Assembly (NCBI GenBank): GCA_039679375.1
Contig: JBDKVA010000157.1
Span: 1-13,475 of the forward strand
Source: JBDKVA01 sp039679375
GTDB lineage: Bacteria; Bacillota; Clostridia; Acetivibrionales; DTU013
Direction of reading: 5' to 3'
Length of the DNA: 13,475 nt
Numbering within the stretch: the first letter of the stretch is position 1; each line of letters starts with the position of its first letter. The notes under the pieces are model-generated. The model made no database searches. It was not told where the DNA came from and worked only from the letters and a program-made list of their open reading frames with translations. A program made the translations under genes and the position numbers. Shown here piece by piece: positions 1-6,057 of this stretch.

Positions 1-119
1 CCTGCGGCTTCCTTCAGATTCCGCCTCCCGACGGACACCCTTGCCGTTCAGCTAACACTTCCTACTACCAAGCGTGTAGCGGACTTTCACCGCCGAGTTA
101 TTGCCCATGCCGGGCGCAC
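1..119 (-). mobile_element. Group II intron (class C-like), 5' end only
   Basis: Read on the minus strand, the segment opens with GTGCGCCCGGCATGGGC, the typical 5' end of a bacterial group II intron (GUGYG start). It continues with the conserved domain I blocks GTGAAAGTCCGC, GCAAGGGTGTCCGTC and GGAATCTGAAGGAAGC. From memory, these blocks and their spacing resemble the Oceanobacillus iheyensis class C (IIC) intron. The 5' splice boundary is placed between T120 (exon) and G119 (intron). Only the first 119 nt of domain I are present; the ribozyme core and any reverse transcriptase ORF lie beyond position 1. Class C introns are known to insert just downstream of Rho-independent terminator stems, and this one follows such a hairpin. 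The intron identity is firm; the IIC subclass is inferred from sequence similarity and insertion site. Confidence 0.85.
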
Positions 120-158
120 AAACAAAATCGAAAGAGCATCGAGTCCCTCTCGATTTTG
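120..158 (-). terminator. Terminator-like hairpin after dpaB, interrupted by the intron
   Basis: Arms CAAAATCGA (123-131) and TCGATTTTG (150-158) are perfectly complementary over 9 bp. GAG (134-136) and CTC (147-149) can extend the stem after a 2-nt bulge. An alternative smaller stem pairs 138-143 with 149-154. On the minus strand the stem is followed by only TTT (122-120) before the group II intron begins, so the intron appears to have landed in the U-tract. It lies 77 bp downstream of the dpaB stop, where the dpa operon terminator would be expected. The 159-234 stretch between the stop and the hairpin shows nothing recognisable. Confidence 0.65.
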
Positions 159-234
159 GAGCAAGACTTTGCTATGCCCCATAAATAAAAGCCCATGAAC
201 AAAGTCACAGGCCTTCCAATCCCCGACTTGGACT

Positions 235-813
235 TCAATCCAATATCGGCTGCATCTGTTCCCCCTTCAATGCATGCTGTATAGCCGGTATCAGCAGTTC
301 AAACCTCGCCATAAGTGAATTGCATTTTTTTACAGGATCATCTTGACCGAATGGTACAAAGTACATATTTTTCGTATTGAGCAGTAGTCCCAGATTCTTT
401 GCATTTGCCCCAAGTCCGTCATTGGTAGCTACTGCAATCAATAGAGGCCTGCTATTTCTCAAGTGTGCCTTGCAGGCCATCGTAACGGTTGTATCGGTAA
501 TGCCGTTTGCCAACTTGCCCAAAGTATTGCCTGTGCATGGAGCTACAACGAGTATGTCAAGTAAAGCCTTTGGTCCGATAGGTTCCGCTTCGATAATTGA
601 CTTAACTATTTTTTTACCGCAAATTGCTTCAATTTTTGATTTCCATTCGTCTGCCTTTCCAAACTTTGTATCAAAGCTGTCGACAGTACTGGACATGATA
701 GGCAGAATATCCGCTCCTTCAGCAGCAATTTTCTCCAGTTCCGGTATGACTTTTGCAAATGTGCAAAATGAGCCGGTGAATGCAAAGCCTATTTTTATGT
801 TTTGTAGCAGCAT
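235..813 (-). CDS. dpaB: Dipicolinate synthase subunit B (SpoVFB)
   Basis: This is the 192-aa flavoprotein-like subunit of dipicolinate synthase. With DpaA it converts the lysine-pathway intermediate dihydrodipicolinate (or its hydrated precursor) to dipicolinic acid in the mother cell during sporulation. Visible signatures are the N-terminal nucleotide-fold strand with TGSFCTF (residues 13-19), the APCTGNTLGKLANGITD block (91-107) typical of HFCD/flavoprotein-fold proteins, and PFGQDDP (154-160). Length is close to the usual ~200 aa. The ATG at 813 lies 3 nt after the dpaA stop, and its G-rich ribosome binding site (GGGGGTG) sits within the last dpaA codons, so the two genes are co-transcribed and probably translationally coupled. 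It is the last gene before the intron-interrupted terminator. Identification is secure from sequence plus context. Confidence 0.95.
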   Translation of the reverse strand: MLLQNIKIGFAFTGSFCTFAKVIPELEKIAAEGADILPIMSSTVDSFDTKFGKADEWKSKIEAICGKKIVKSIIEAEPIGPKALLDILVVAPCTGNTLGKLANGITDTTVTMACKAHLRNSRPLLIAVATNDGLGANAKNLGLLLNTKNMYFVPFGQDDPVKKCNSLMARFELLIPAIQHALKGEQMQPILD

Positions 814-816
814 AAT

Positions 817-1689
817 TTACACCCCCAACTCTTCAATAATATTGTAAACGGTTTGTTTGATAAAATTGGCTGCAGTCACCGGAGCCACCTTCCCTGGCAG
901 CGACAATGCCCATATAACCTTTATCCCCAGTGCTTTTGCCCTTTCCAGATCCACTCCTCCAGGTTTGGATGCAAGGTCGATAATCAGGCAATCCTTGCCG
1001 ATGTTTTCCAGCATCGATGAATCAAGAATTTTGTATGGAATGGTGTTAACAATGACATTCATGCTGCCAATGTATTGCTTAAGTGCACTTATGTAAACCG
1101 GTTTTTGTCCATTTGCATTTATCCATGCGATATCAGAATATTTTCGTGCTTCGATATAAACCTCTGCTCCGAATCCTGACAGCATCTTCGACAGTACCTT
1201 GCCAATCCTGCCATAGCCCAGTATCATTATCTTGCTTCCATTGATCGTGATGGGCAGCTCCTCCATGGCGATCTGAATGGCGCCCTCTGCAGTAGGAATG
1301 GCATTGAGTACCGCCATTTCCTCCCGTTCCAGAATGTCAACAGCAAAGACATTGTAAGCCTTTGCAAGGTTCGTTATTTTCTCACTGATACGCCCTGCAA
1401 TGAAAAGCTGATTTTTTTTCATAGTTTTAAGTACCTCGGTCATCGGTATCTTTTCATTATGAAAGGGCGCATTCAATGTTTCGTTGTCGTTTGAACATGG
1501 CAATGGTCCAATGACAATTTCAGAATCGTCTATAGCCTGCTGCAAGTCTTCATTTTCAGTTAGGATTGTTTCAAAGCCTGCATTTTTGAAGCCATATAAA
1601 TTTACCTGGCTGCCATCTGTAAAAATGGATTCCGCAAGTTTTACATTCCTCAAATCTCCGCCGATCACTGTATATTTCCTAAGGCTCAT
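817..1689 (-). CDS. dpaA: Dipicolinate synthase subunit A (SpoVFA)
   Basis: This is the NAD(P)-binding subunit of dipicolinate synthase, 290 aa (the B. subtilis protein is about 297). It carries an N-terminal segment with VIGGDLRN (8-15) and a central Rossmann dinucleotide loop GYGRIG (158-163). The conserved family blocks NTIPYKIL (215-222), DLASKPGGVD (238-247) and LPGKVAPVTAA (264-274) follow. The ATG at 1689 has a GGGAGG ribosome binding site 8 nt upstream (1698-1703). Upstream lie a sigma-K-like promoter and a small hairpin, and the preceding M16 gene has its own terminator, so dpaA starts a separate sporulation transcription unit. Many cluster I clostridia lack dpaAB and make dipicolinate another way, so its presence is a lineage clue. 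Confidence 0.96.
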   Translation of the reverse strand: MSLRKYTVIGGDLRNVKLAESIFTDGSQVNLYGFKNAGFETILTENEDLQQAIDDSEIVIGPLPCSNDNETLNAPFHNEKIPMTEVLKTMKKNQLFIAGRISEKITNLAKAYNVFAVDILEREEMAVLNAIPTAEGAIQIAMEELPITINGSKIMILGYGRIGKVLSKMLSGFGAEVYIEARKYSDIAWINANGQKPVYISALKQYIGSMNVIVNTIPYKILDSSMLENIGKDCLIIDLASKPGGVDLERAKALGIKVIWALSLPGKVAPVTAANFIKQTVYNIIEELGV

Positions 1690-1702
1690 CTTATTATCCT
1701 CC

Positions 1703-1722
1703 CAGCGTTGACTGACACGCTG
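1703..1722 (-). promoter_or_regulatory. Stem-loop in the dpaA leader next to the ribosome binding site
   Basis: The perfect 6-bp arms CAGCGT and ACGCTG (1703-1708 and 1717-1722) enclose an 8-nt loop. The 3' side of the stem shares one base with the GGGAGG ribosome binding site. Possible roles are mRNA stabilisation or keeping the ribosome binding site exposed. No known regulator motif was recognised, so the function is inference only. Confidence 0.4.
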
Positions 1723-1750
1723 CCAATTGCTTGTAATATAAAAGCTACTT

Positions 1751-1778
1751 TATTTTATGTTGATTGAGTATAACAAGT
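1751..1778 (-). promoter_or_regulatory. Sigma-K-like promoter of dpaA-dpaB
   Basis: On the minus strand CATAAAATA (1759-1751) matches the sigma-K -10 consensus CATAnnnTA exactly. A -35 AC dinucleotide at 1778-1777 (in context GCACTT) lies exactly 17 nt upstream, within the 16-17 nt spacing known for sigma-K. In B. subtilis the spoVF operon is transcribed by sigma-K in the late mother cell, so sequence and biology agree. A start near 1743 would give a leader of about 55 nt. The match is by eye and the AC element is short. Confidence 0.65.
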
Positions 1779-1830
1779 GCTTGTACATCAAAGATGGCTA
1801 CGCGTTGGATTTGCTTTTTAGAATGAGCAT

Positions 1831-1870
1831 AATAAAAAAGGCTTCAAAACCATTTTACAGCTTTGAAACC
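1831..1870 (-). terminator. Rho-independent terminator after the M16 protease gene
   Basis: On the minus strand a 9-bp stem (1862-1870 with 1840-1848, one G·U pair) with a 13-nt loop is followed directly by TTTTTTATT (1839-1831). It lies 36 nt past the M16 stop codon and separates this unit from the sporulation operon. Confidence 0.8.
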
Positions 1871-1906
1871 TCATATAACAGAAAATATATATTTTTCAAT
1901 ATCGGC

Positions 1907-3160
1907 TTACATCAGGGAACTCTGATCAAAATCAGGCTTGAGGCTGCCTACGATTGAAATCCCCTTGCATTTCAGGTCACAAACCTGTTTAATCATTTCA
2001 ACCGTATCCTCTAACGTTATCGACTCAATTTTTTTAAGGATCTCTTCAGGAGTGTTGACATAACCAAGCAGCAACTCGGATTTGCCTAAGCTGTTCATCC
2101 TGCTGCTGGTACTTTCCAATCCAAGTATGTAGTTACCCTTCAGCTGCTCTATGGACTTTTCCAGTTCCTGCCGGGTAATGCCTTTTTTTAAAAGCTGTCT
2201 TGTTTCGCTATATATCCGTTTGACCACTTCATTCAGATTTTCCGGCTTCATTCCGGCATAAATGGTTAAGAGGCCGGCGTTATTGTATGCTGTAGGATAG
2301 GAATAAACGGAATACACAAGACCTTTCTTTTCCCTTAAGTTCTGAAATAGCCTGGAACTCATGCTTCCCCCAAATATATTGTTTACAGCAAGCAGAGGAT
2401 AAAGCCTGTCATCGCCATTTTGCACGCCTTCAAAGCCAATACACAGATGTATTTGTTCCGTTTCCTTCTCCCGGATGCTTATATCAGGTTTAAATTCAAC
2501 TGCCTGATTATCCTCCGATCCCTCGGCAGCAGAAGTCCAGTTGCCGAAATATTTGTCCATGAGTTCTGCCAGTTTTAGTTCATCGTAATTTCCAACAACG
2601 GAAATAACCGTATTGCATGGGATGTAATGCAGCCTGAGATATTCGAGAATCATTTCCCTGTTGATTCTCCTGAGAGTCTTTCTCGTACCAAGGATGGGAT
2701 ACCCTATTGCGCTGCCATCCCATACAGTTTCGGAAAGATCGTCATGGACCAGTTCCTCGGGAGTGTCTTCATACATGCCGATCTCTTCAATAATGACTTT
2801 CCTTTCTACTGCTATATCCTTATTTAAATATAGCGAGTTGAAAAACATATCACTCAGTATGTCAACTGCAATTTCAATATGTTCATCAAGCGTTTTGGTA
2901 TAAAAGCAGGTACACTCCTTTGCAGTAAATGCATTGATCTGCCCGCCTATATTGTCAATTCCTTCAGCTATTTCAGCAGCGCTTCTCGTCTCTGTCCCCT
3001 TAAAAAGCATATGCTCAATAAAGTGTGAAATACCGTTATTATTCAATGTTTCATTACATGATCCGTTTTTTACCCAGATACCTATTGAAACAGACTTTAC
3101 ATAGGGTATCAGCTCGCATACGATCCTGACTCCGTTTTTTAAAGTAAATTTTTTTAGCAT
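1907..3160 (-). CDS. M16 family zinc peptidase (MlpA/YmxG-like)
   Basis: This is a predicted cytoplasmic zinc metallopeptidase of the M16 (pitrilysin/processing peptidase) family, 417 aa, the usual size for the single-chain bacterial MlpA/YmxG group. The inverted zinc motif HxxEH is HFIEH (residues 46-50); the third ligand is Glu125 or Glu126 in VERKVIIEEIG. The C-terminal inactive-half hallmark LKGNYILGLESTSSRM is present. The open frame extends upstream to 3358, but the extension overlaps the end of pnp and has no family similarity. The ATG at 3160 has a GGAGG 4 nt upstream and begins with the typical KKFTLKNGVRIV. It sits directly after pnp, as in Bacillus (pnpA-ylxY-mlpA-ymxH-spoVFA). Its physiological substrate is unknown; in B. 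subtilis mlpA has been linked to control of extracellular protease levels. Confidence 0.93.
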   Translation of the reverse strand: MLKKFTLKNGVRIVCELIPYVKSVSIGIWVKNGSCNETLNNNGISHFIEHMLFKGTETRSAAEIAEGIDNIGGQINAFTAKECTCFYTKTLDEHIEIAVDILSDMFFNSLYLNKDIAVERKVIIEEIGMYEDTPEELVHDDLSETVWDGSAIGYPILGTRKTLRRINREMILEYLRLHYIPCNTVISVVGNYDELKLAELMDKYFGNWTSAAEGSEDNQAVEFKPDISIREKETEQIHLCIGFEGVQNGDDRLYPLLAVNNIFGGSMSSRLFQNLREKKGLVYSVYSYPTAYNNAGLLTIYAGMKPENLNEVVKRIYSETRQLLKKGITRQELEKSIEQLKGNYILGLESTSSRMNSLGKSELLLGYVNTPEEILKKIESITLEDTVEMIKQVCDLKCKGISIVGSLKPDFDQSSLM

Positions 3161-3186
3161 AAAACCTCCGGATTTTATTATAAAGA

Positions 3187-3222
3187 GATGGTTTAAGCCG
3201 GTATATGCCGTCCTTAACCATC
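3187..3222 (-). terminator. Stem-loop between pnp and the M16 gene, possible weak terminator or attenuator
   Basis: The arms GATGG/CCATC (3187-3191, 3218-3222) and TTAAG/CTTAA (3193-3197, 3213-3217), plus an inner CGG/CCG, form a long hairpin with one bulge (T3192). On the minus strand it is followed by TCTTTATAATAAAAT, a poor U-tract. It could partly terminate pnp transcripts or protect their 3' ends while allowing read-through into the M16 gene. Structure is seen directly; function is inferred. Confidence 0.5.
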
Positions 3223-3278
3223 CCTTCTTAATCGTCTGTAAGCTTTGTGATCGTAAAAAACTTTTGCCGCAGTACTGC

Positions 3279-5387
3279 TCAGTGTTTATTCTCAGCAGCC
3301 GGCACGGGCATTGCATCCTTCCTGGAAAGATTGATACGGCCTTGTTTGTCAACTTCAAGAACCTTTACAAGAATCTCGTCGCCTACCTTAACAACATCCT
3401 CTACCTTTTCAACCCTCTTGTTATCCAGCTTGGATATGTGGACAAGGCCTTCCTTGCCGGGCGCGAATTCAACAAAAGCGCCAAATGTCATAAGCCTTGT
3501 TACCTTGCCCATGAACACCTGTCCCGGCTGGACATCCTTCGCTATAGCTTCGATAATCGAAAGTGCCCTCTTGCCGGCAGCTTCATCGGAGGTTGCGACA
3601 AATACCCTTCCATCGTCCTCTATATCAATCTTGACGCCTGTTTCATCAATGATTTTATTTATAACCTTGCCGCCGGGTCCGATGACATCTCTGATCTTAT
3701 CCGGGTCGATATTCATCGTGAACATCTTGGGCGCATAGGGTGAAAGGGTTTTTCTTGGTTCTGAGATAACAGGCGCAATGACTTCATCCAGTATCTGATA
3801 ACGACCTTTTCTGGTAAGTTCAAATGCCTGCTCGATGATTTCATAAGACAAACCATTCACCTTGATATCCATTTGAATGGCTGTAATGCCTTTCTTTGTG
3901 CCTGCGACCTTGAAGTCCATATCGCCGAAGAAATCCTCTATACCCTGTATGTCCATGAATGTAACAAACCTGTCGTGATTCACTTCATCTGTAACGAGCC
4001 CTGCTGAAATGCCTGCAACAGGTGCTTTGATCGGCACGCCTGCATCCATAAGGGCAAGTGTGCTGCCGCATACGCTGCCTTGTGATGTAGAACCGTTTGA
4101 CATGAGTACTTCGGATACAAGCCTTATTGCGTATGGGAATTCCACTTCATTGGGTATGACAGGCTCAAGCGCCCTTTCGGCAAGTGCTCCATGGCCAATT
4201 TCCCTTCTGCCCGGGCCTCTTGAGGTCTTTGCTTCGCCAACGCTGTATCCCGGGAAGTTGTAGTGGTGCATGTACCGCTTTTCTTCTTCCAGGTCAACGC
4301 CATCCAGCTTCTGAATTTCACCGATACCGCCCAGCGTAACAGTAGTAAGGACTTGTGTCTGGCCTCTCTGGAACAGTCCGGAGCCGTGAGTCCTCGGCAG
4401 CAGCGAAACATCCGCCGACATCTTCCTGATTTCGCCAAGCTTTCTGCCATCGACCCTTTTGCCTTCTTCCAGGATATATTGCCTTACAACTTTCTTTTCC
4501 AGCTTGTAGATCGCTTCATTGATCGTCATTTTCTGATCGGGATATGCTTCAGCAAGCTTTTGCTGCACATCCTCCGTCAATGCTGCTACCTTTGTATCCC
4601 TGACAGTTTTGTCTGTGGCAAGCACAGCTTCGCGCATGGTGTCATAGGCAATTTCCTTTACTGCGTCAAACAGATCCTTTGGTACTTCCGCGGATTTGTA
4701 CTCAAATTTCGGTTTTCCGACTTCCGAAACGATATTTTTAATAAATTCCGTGATTTTCTTTATTTCCTTATGTCCCTGTATTACTGCATCAAGCATGACG
4801 TTATCCGGAACTTCCTTGGCGCCCGCCTCGATCATCGTGATTTTATCACTTGTTCCAGCAAGTGTAACATACATATCGCTTTTTTCTCTTTGCATCGCAT
4901 CGGGGTTAATGACAACCTGCCCGTCTACAAGGCCTAATACGACGCCTCCGATCGGTCCGTTGAACGGTATGTCGGATACGCTCAGCGCTACCGAGCTTCC
5001 TATCATGGCAGCGATTTCAGGTGAATTGTCCTGGTCTACGGAAAGCACAAGATTAATAACTGTCACATCGTTTCGGAGATCCTTGGGGAACAAAGGACGT
5101 ATTGGCCTGTCGATCACCCTTGAAGTCAGAATTGCCTTTTCTGAAGGTTTCCCTTCTCTTTTAATGAATCCGCCGGGAATTTTGCCTACTGCATAAAGCC
5201 TTTCCTCATAATCGACGCTGAGCGGGAAAAAGTCGATTCCCTCCCTCGGCTCGGTTGATGCGGTTGCTGTTGACAGAATAACGGTATCCCCATACCTTAC
5301 AAGTGCCGAGCCGTTTGCCAGCTGAGCGAGTTTGCCGGTCTCGACCGTCAGAGTCCTGCCGGCCAGTTCCATACTAAATTTTGACAT
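3279..5387 (-). CDS. pnp: Polyribonucleotide nucleotidyltransferase (PNPase)
   Basis: This is a phosphorolytic 3'-to-5' exoribonuclease of mRNA decay, 702 aa, full length for the family. In order it has a first RNase PH domain (about 5-145), an all-helical segment (about 240-310), a catalytic second RNase PH domain (about 315-545), a KH domain with IGPGGK (569-574), and an S1 domain (about 622-690, FMGKVTRLMTFGAFVE). Catalytic acidic residues corresponding to E. coli Asp486 and Asp492 are Asp485 and Asp491 in the EDFFGDMDFKVAG block. The frame is open upstream to 5453, but the ATG at 5387 is chosen because AAGGAGG (5394-5400) precedes it at good spacing and MSKFSMELAGR is the typical N-terminus. 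It lies downstream of rpsO with its own terminator between them and has a strongly structured leader. Confidence 0.98.
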   Translation of the reverse strand: MSKFSMELAGRTLTVETGKLAQLANGSALVRYGDTVILSTATASTEPREGIDFFPLSVDYEERLYAVGKIPGGFIKREGKPSEKAILTSRVIDRPIRPLFPKDLRNDVTVINLVLSVDQDNSPEIAAMIGSSVALSVSDIPFNGPIGGVVLGLVDGQVVINPDAMQREKSDMYVTLAGTSDKITMIEAGAKEVPDNVMLDAVIQGHKEIKKITEFIKNIVSEVGKPKFEYKSAEVPKDLFDAVKEIAYDTMREAVLATDKTVRDTKVAALTEDVQQKLAEAYPDQKMTINEAIYKLEKKVVRQYILEEGKRVDGRKLGEIRKMSADVSLLPRTHGSGLFQRGQTQVLTTVTLGGIGEIQKLDGVDLEEEKRYMHHYNFPGYSVGEAKTSRGPGRREIGHGALAERALEPVIPNEVEFPYAIRLVSEVLMSNGSTSQGSVCGSTLALMDAGVPIKAPVAGISAGLVTDEVNHDRFVTFMDIQGIEDFFGDMDFKVAGTKKGITAIQMDIKVNGLSYEIIEQAFELTRKGRYQILDEVIAPVISEPRKTLSPYAPKMFTMNIDPDKIRDVIGPGGKVINKIIDETGVKIDIEDDGRVFVATSDEAAGKRALSIIEAIAKDVQPGQVFMGKVTRLMTFGAFVEFAPGKEGLVHISKLDNKRVEKVEDVVKVGDEILVKVLEVDKQGRINLSRKDAMPVPAAENKH

Positions 5388-5398
5388 AAAATGCCTCC

Positions 5399-5439
5399 TT
5401 CTGTAAAGTTGCATAACGGAATTGCAACTGTTTACAGAA
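5399..5439 (-). promoter_or_regulatory. Long leader hairpin abutting the pnp ribosome binding site
   Basis: The arms 5399-5406 and 5432-5439 (TTCTGTAA with TTACAGAA, 8 bp) stack on arms 5407-5413 and 5423-5429 (AGTTGCA with TGCAACT, 7 bp). Bases 5430-5431 form a 2-nt bulge and the loop is 9 nt. All 15 pairs are Watson-Crick. The last two bases of the stem overlap the AAGGAGG of pnp. In E. coli, pnp is autoregulated through a leader duplex cut by RNase III and then removed by PNPase; this hairpin is in a similar place. Whether the same mechanism operates here is inference. Confidence 0.6.
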
Positions 5440-5451
5440 AACGGACACAAC

Positions 5452-5476
5452 AAACCGCAATGATCGATTACGGTTT
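5452..5476 (-). promoter_or_regulatory. Second, upstream hairpin in the pnp leader
   Basis: As RNA from the minus strand, AAACCGUAAU (5476-5467) pairs with AUUGCGGUUU (5461-5452). This makes 10 bp with one U·G wobble around a 5-nt loop. There is no U-tract after it, so it is not a conventional terminator. It sits 12 nt upstream of the hairpin at 5399-5439, giving two tandem structures. The rest of the rpsO-pnp gap (5477-5550) is AT-rich and shows no convincing promoter; TTTACA and TATTTA are found at 16-nt spacing but are weak. Confidence 0.5.
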
Positions 5477-5550
5477 CTAGTCTCTGTTCTCTGTTGGCTG
5501 CATTCTTCCTTCCGCTTGCATTAATATAAATATAGTATTACACGTTTATG

Positions 5551-5578
5551 TAAAAATAATGAGCGGGATACCCCGCTC
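5551..5578 (-). terminator. Rho-independent terminator of rpsO
   Basis: A perfect 7-bp GC-rich stem, GAGCGGG (5561-5567) with CCCGCTC (5572-5578), has a 4-nt loop and is followed on the minus strand by ATTATTTTTA. It begins 4 bp beyond the rpsO stop codon. It should limit read-through from rpsO to pnp, so the two may be expressed at different levels. Confidence 0.85.
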
Positions 5579-5582
5579 ACCA

Positions 5583-5846
5583 TTATTTTCTTAAATTAAG
5601 CTTTTCAACTATTGCACGATACCTCTCAATGTCCTTTTCCTGCAAATAATTCAACAAGCCTCTTCTTGCTCCAACCATCTTGAGGAGCCCTCTCCTCGAG
5701 TGATGGTCTTTCTTGTGAATCTTGAGATGCTCGTTGAGGTGGTTGATCCGCTCTGTGAGAATGGCTATCTGTACTTCAGGCGAACCTGTGTCGCCATCAT
5801 GCAGCTTGTATTTCTCAATAATTCCAGTTTTTATTTCCTTAACCAT
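5583..5846 (-). CDS. rpsO: 30S ribosomal protein S15
   Basis: This is the 87-aa primary 16S rRNA-binding protein of the small subunit platform; it binds the central-domain three-way junction. It is nearly invariant: GDTGSPEVQIAILTERI (18-34), HLNEHLKIHKKDHHSRRGLL (36-55) and GARRGLLNYL (59-68) are all present. The length is standard (87-89 aa). The ATG at 5846 is preceded by AAGGAGG (5855-5861) with 8 nt spacing. It has its own promoter and terminator and is followed by pnp, the usual bacterial order. Confidence 0.99.
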   Translation of the reverse strand: MVKEIKTGIIEKYKLHDGDTGSPEVQIAILTERINHLNEHLKIHKKDHHSRRGLLKMVGARRGLLNYLQEKDIERYRAIVEKLNLRK

Positions 5847-5935
5847 AATAAATGCCTCCTTGTTTTATTAACGCCATAAGCCAGGTAATTGGTCGGAGTG
5901 TCCAGCAACCGAGCAAATGGTTGAATCGTTGCACT
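5847..5935 (-). promoter_or_regulatory. rpsO 5' leader, possible S15 autoregulatory region
   Basis: The predicted leader is about 88 nt. It can form mutually exclusive stems: AGTG (5935-5932) with a downstream CACT, CAACC with GGTTG, and a competing TCGG with CCGA. S15 is known to repress its own mRNA through structurally different leaders in different phyla. This leader is long and foldable enough for that, but I do not recognise a specific known S15-binding fold here. Confidence 0.3.
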
Positions 5936-5940
5936 GAAAC

Positions 5941-5969
5941 ATTCTAACATATCATTCCCGGAATGTAAA
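5941..5969 (-). promoter_or_regulatory. Sigma-A promoter of rpsO
   Basis: On the minus strand TTTACA (5969-5964) is followed after exactly 17 nt by TAGAAT (5946-5941). A TG one base upstream of the -10 makes it an extended -10. Transcription would start near 5935. The -35 element lies inside one arm of a perfect inverted repeat. This is the only strong vegetative promoter I see in the window. Confidence 0.75.
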
Positions 5970-5984
5970 TGATTTATTTACATT
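5962..5984. repeat. Inverted repeat AATGTAAAT/ATTTACATT over the rpsO -35, with a third copy at 6045-6053
   Basis: AATGTAAAT (5962-5970) and its exact complement ATTTACATT (5976-5984) are separated by 5 bp. The match extends outward to about 11 bp if one A is bulged. A third exact AATGTAAAT lies at 6045-6053, just after the kinase stop codon. Because the first arm contains the rpsO -35, the repeat could be an operator; as RNA it could form a hairpin ending the kinase transcript, but no U-tract follows. The remaining 5985-6057 is AT-rich with no clear terminator. Confidence 0.5.
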
Positions 5985-6057
5985 TCCTTCTTTCGTCGTC
6001 ACCTTTAGAAAAGCAATTTTTATAAAAAAGATTGGCAATGAAGTAATGTAAATAGGT

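Noticed and set aside
377..847. Plus-strand open frame of 156 codons antisense to dpaB
   Set aside because: It mirrors the coding pattern of dpaB, with Ser/Phe-rich translation, no Shine-Dalgarno and no recognised domain.
3161..3358. N-terminal extension of the M16 protease frame
   Set aside because: It overlaps the end of pnp, contains the intergenic hairpin, lacks an SD, and M16 family similarity begins at the 3160 ATG with GGAGG in front.
4263..4937. Plus-strand open frame of 224 codons antisense to pnp
   Set aside because: It lies wholly inside the highly conserved pnp gene, has low-complexity F/L/C-rich composition typical of a complement-strand shadow, and no family is recognisable.
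5477..5550. Separate promoter for pnp
   Set aside because: TTTACA and TATTTA at 16-nt spacing, near 5550, are within AT-rich sequence and overlap the rpsO terminator U-tract; the -10 is poor, so it is not called.
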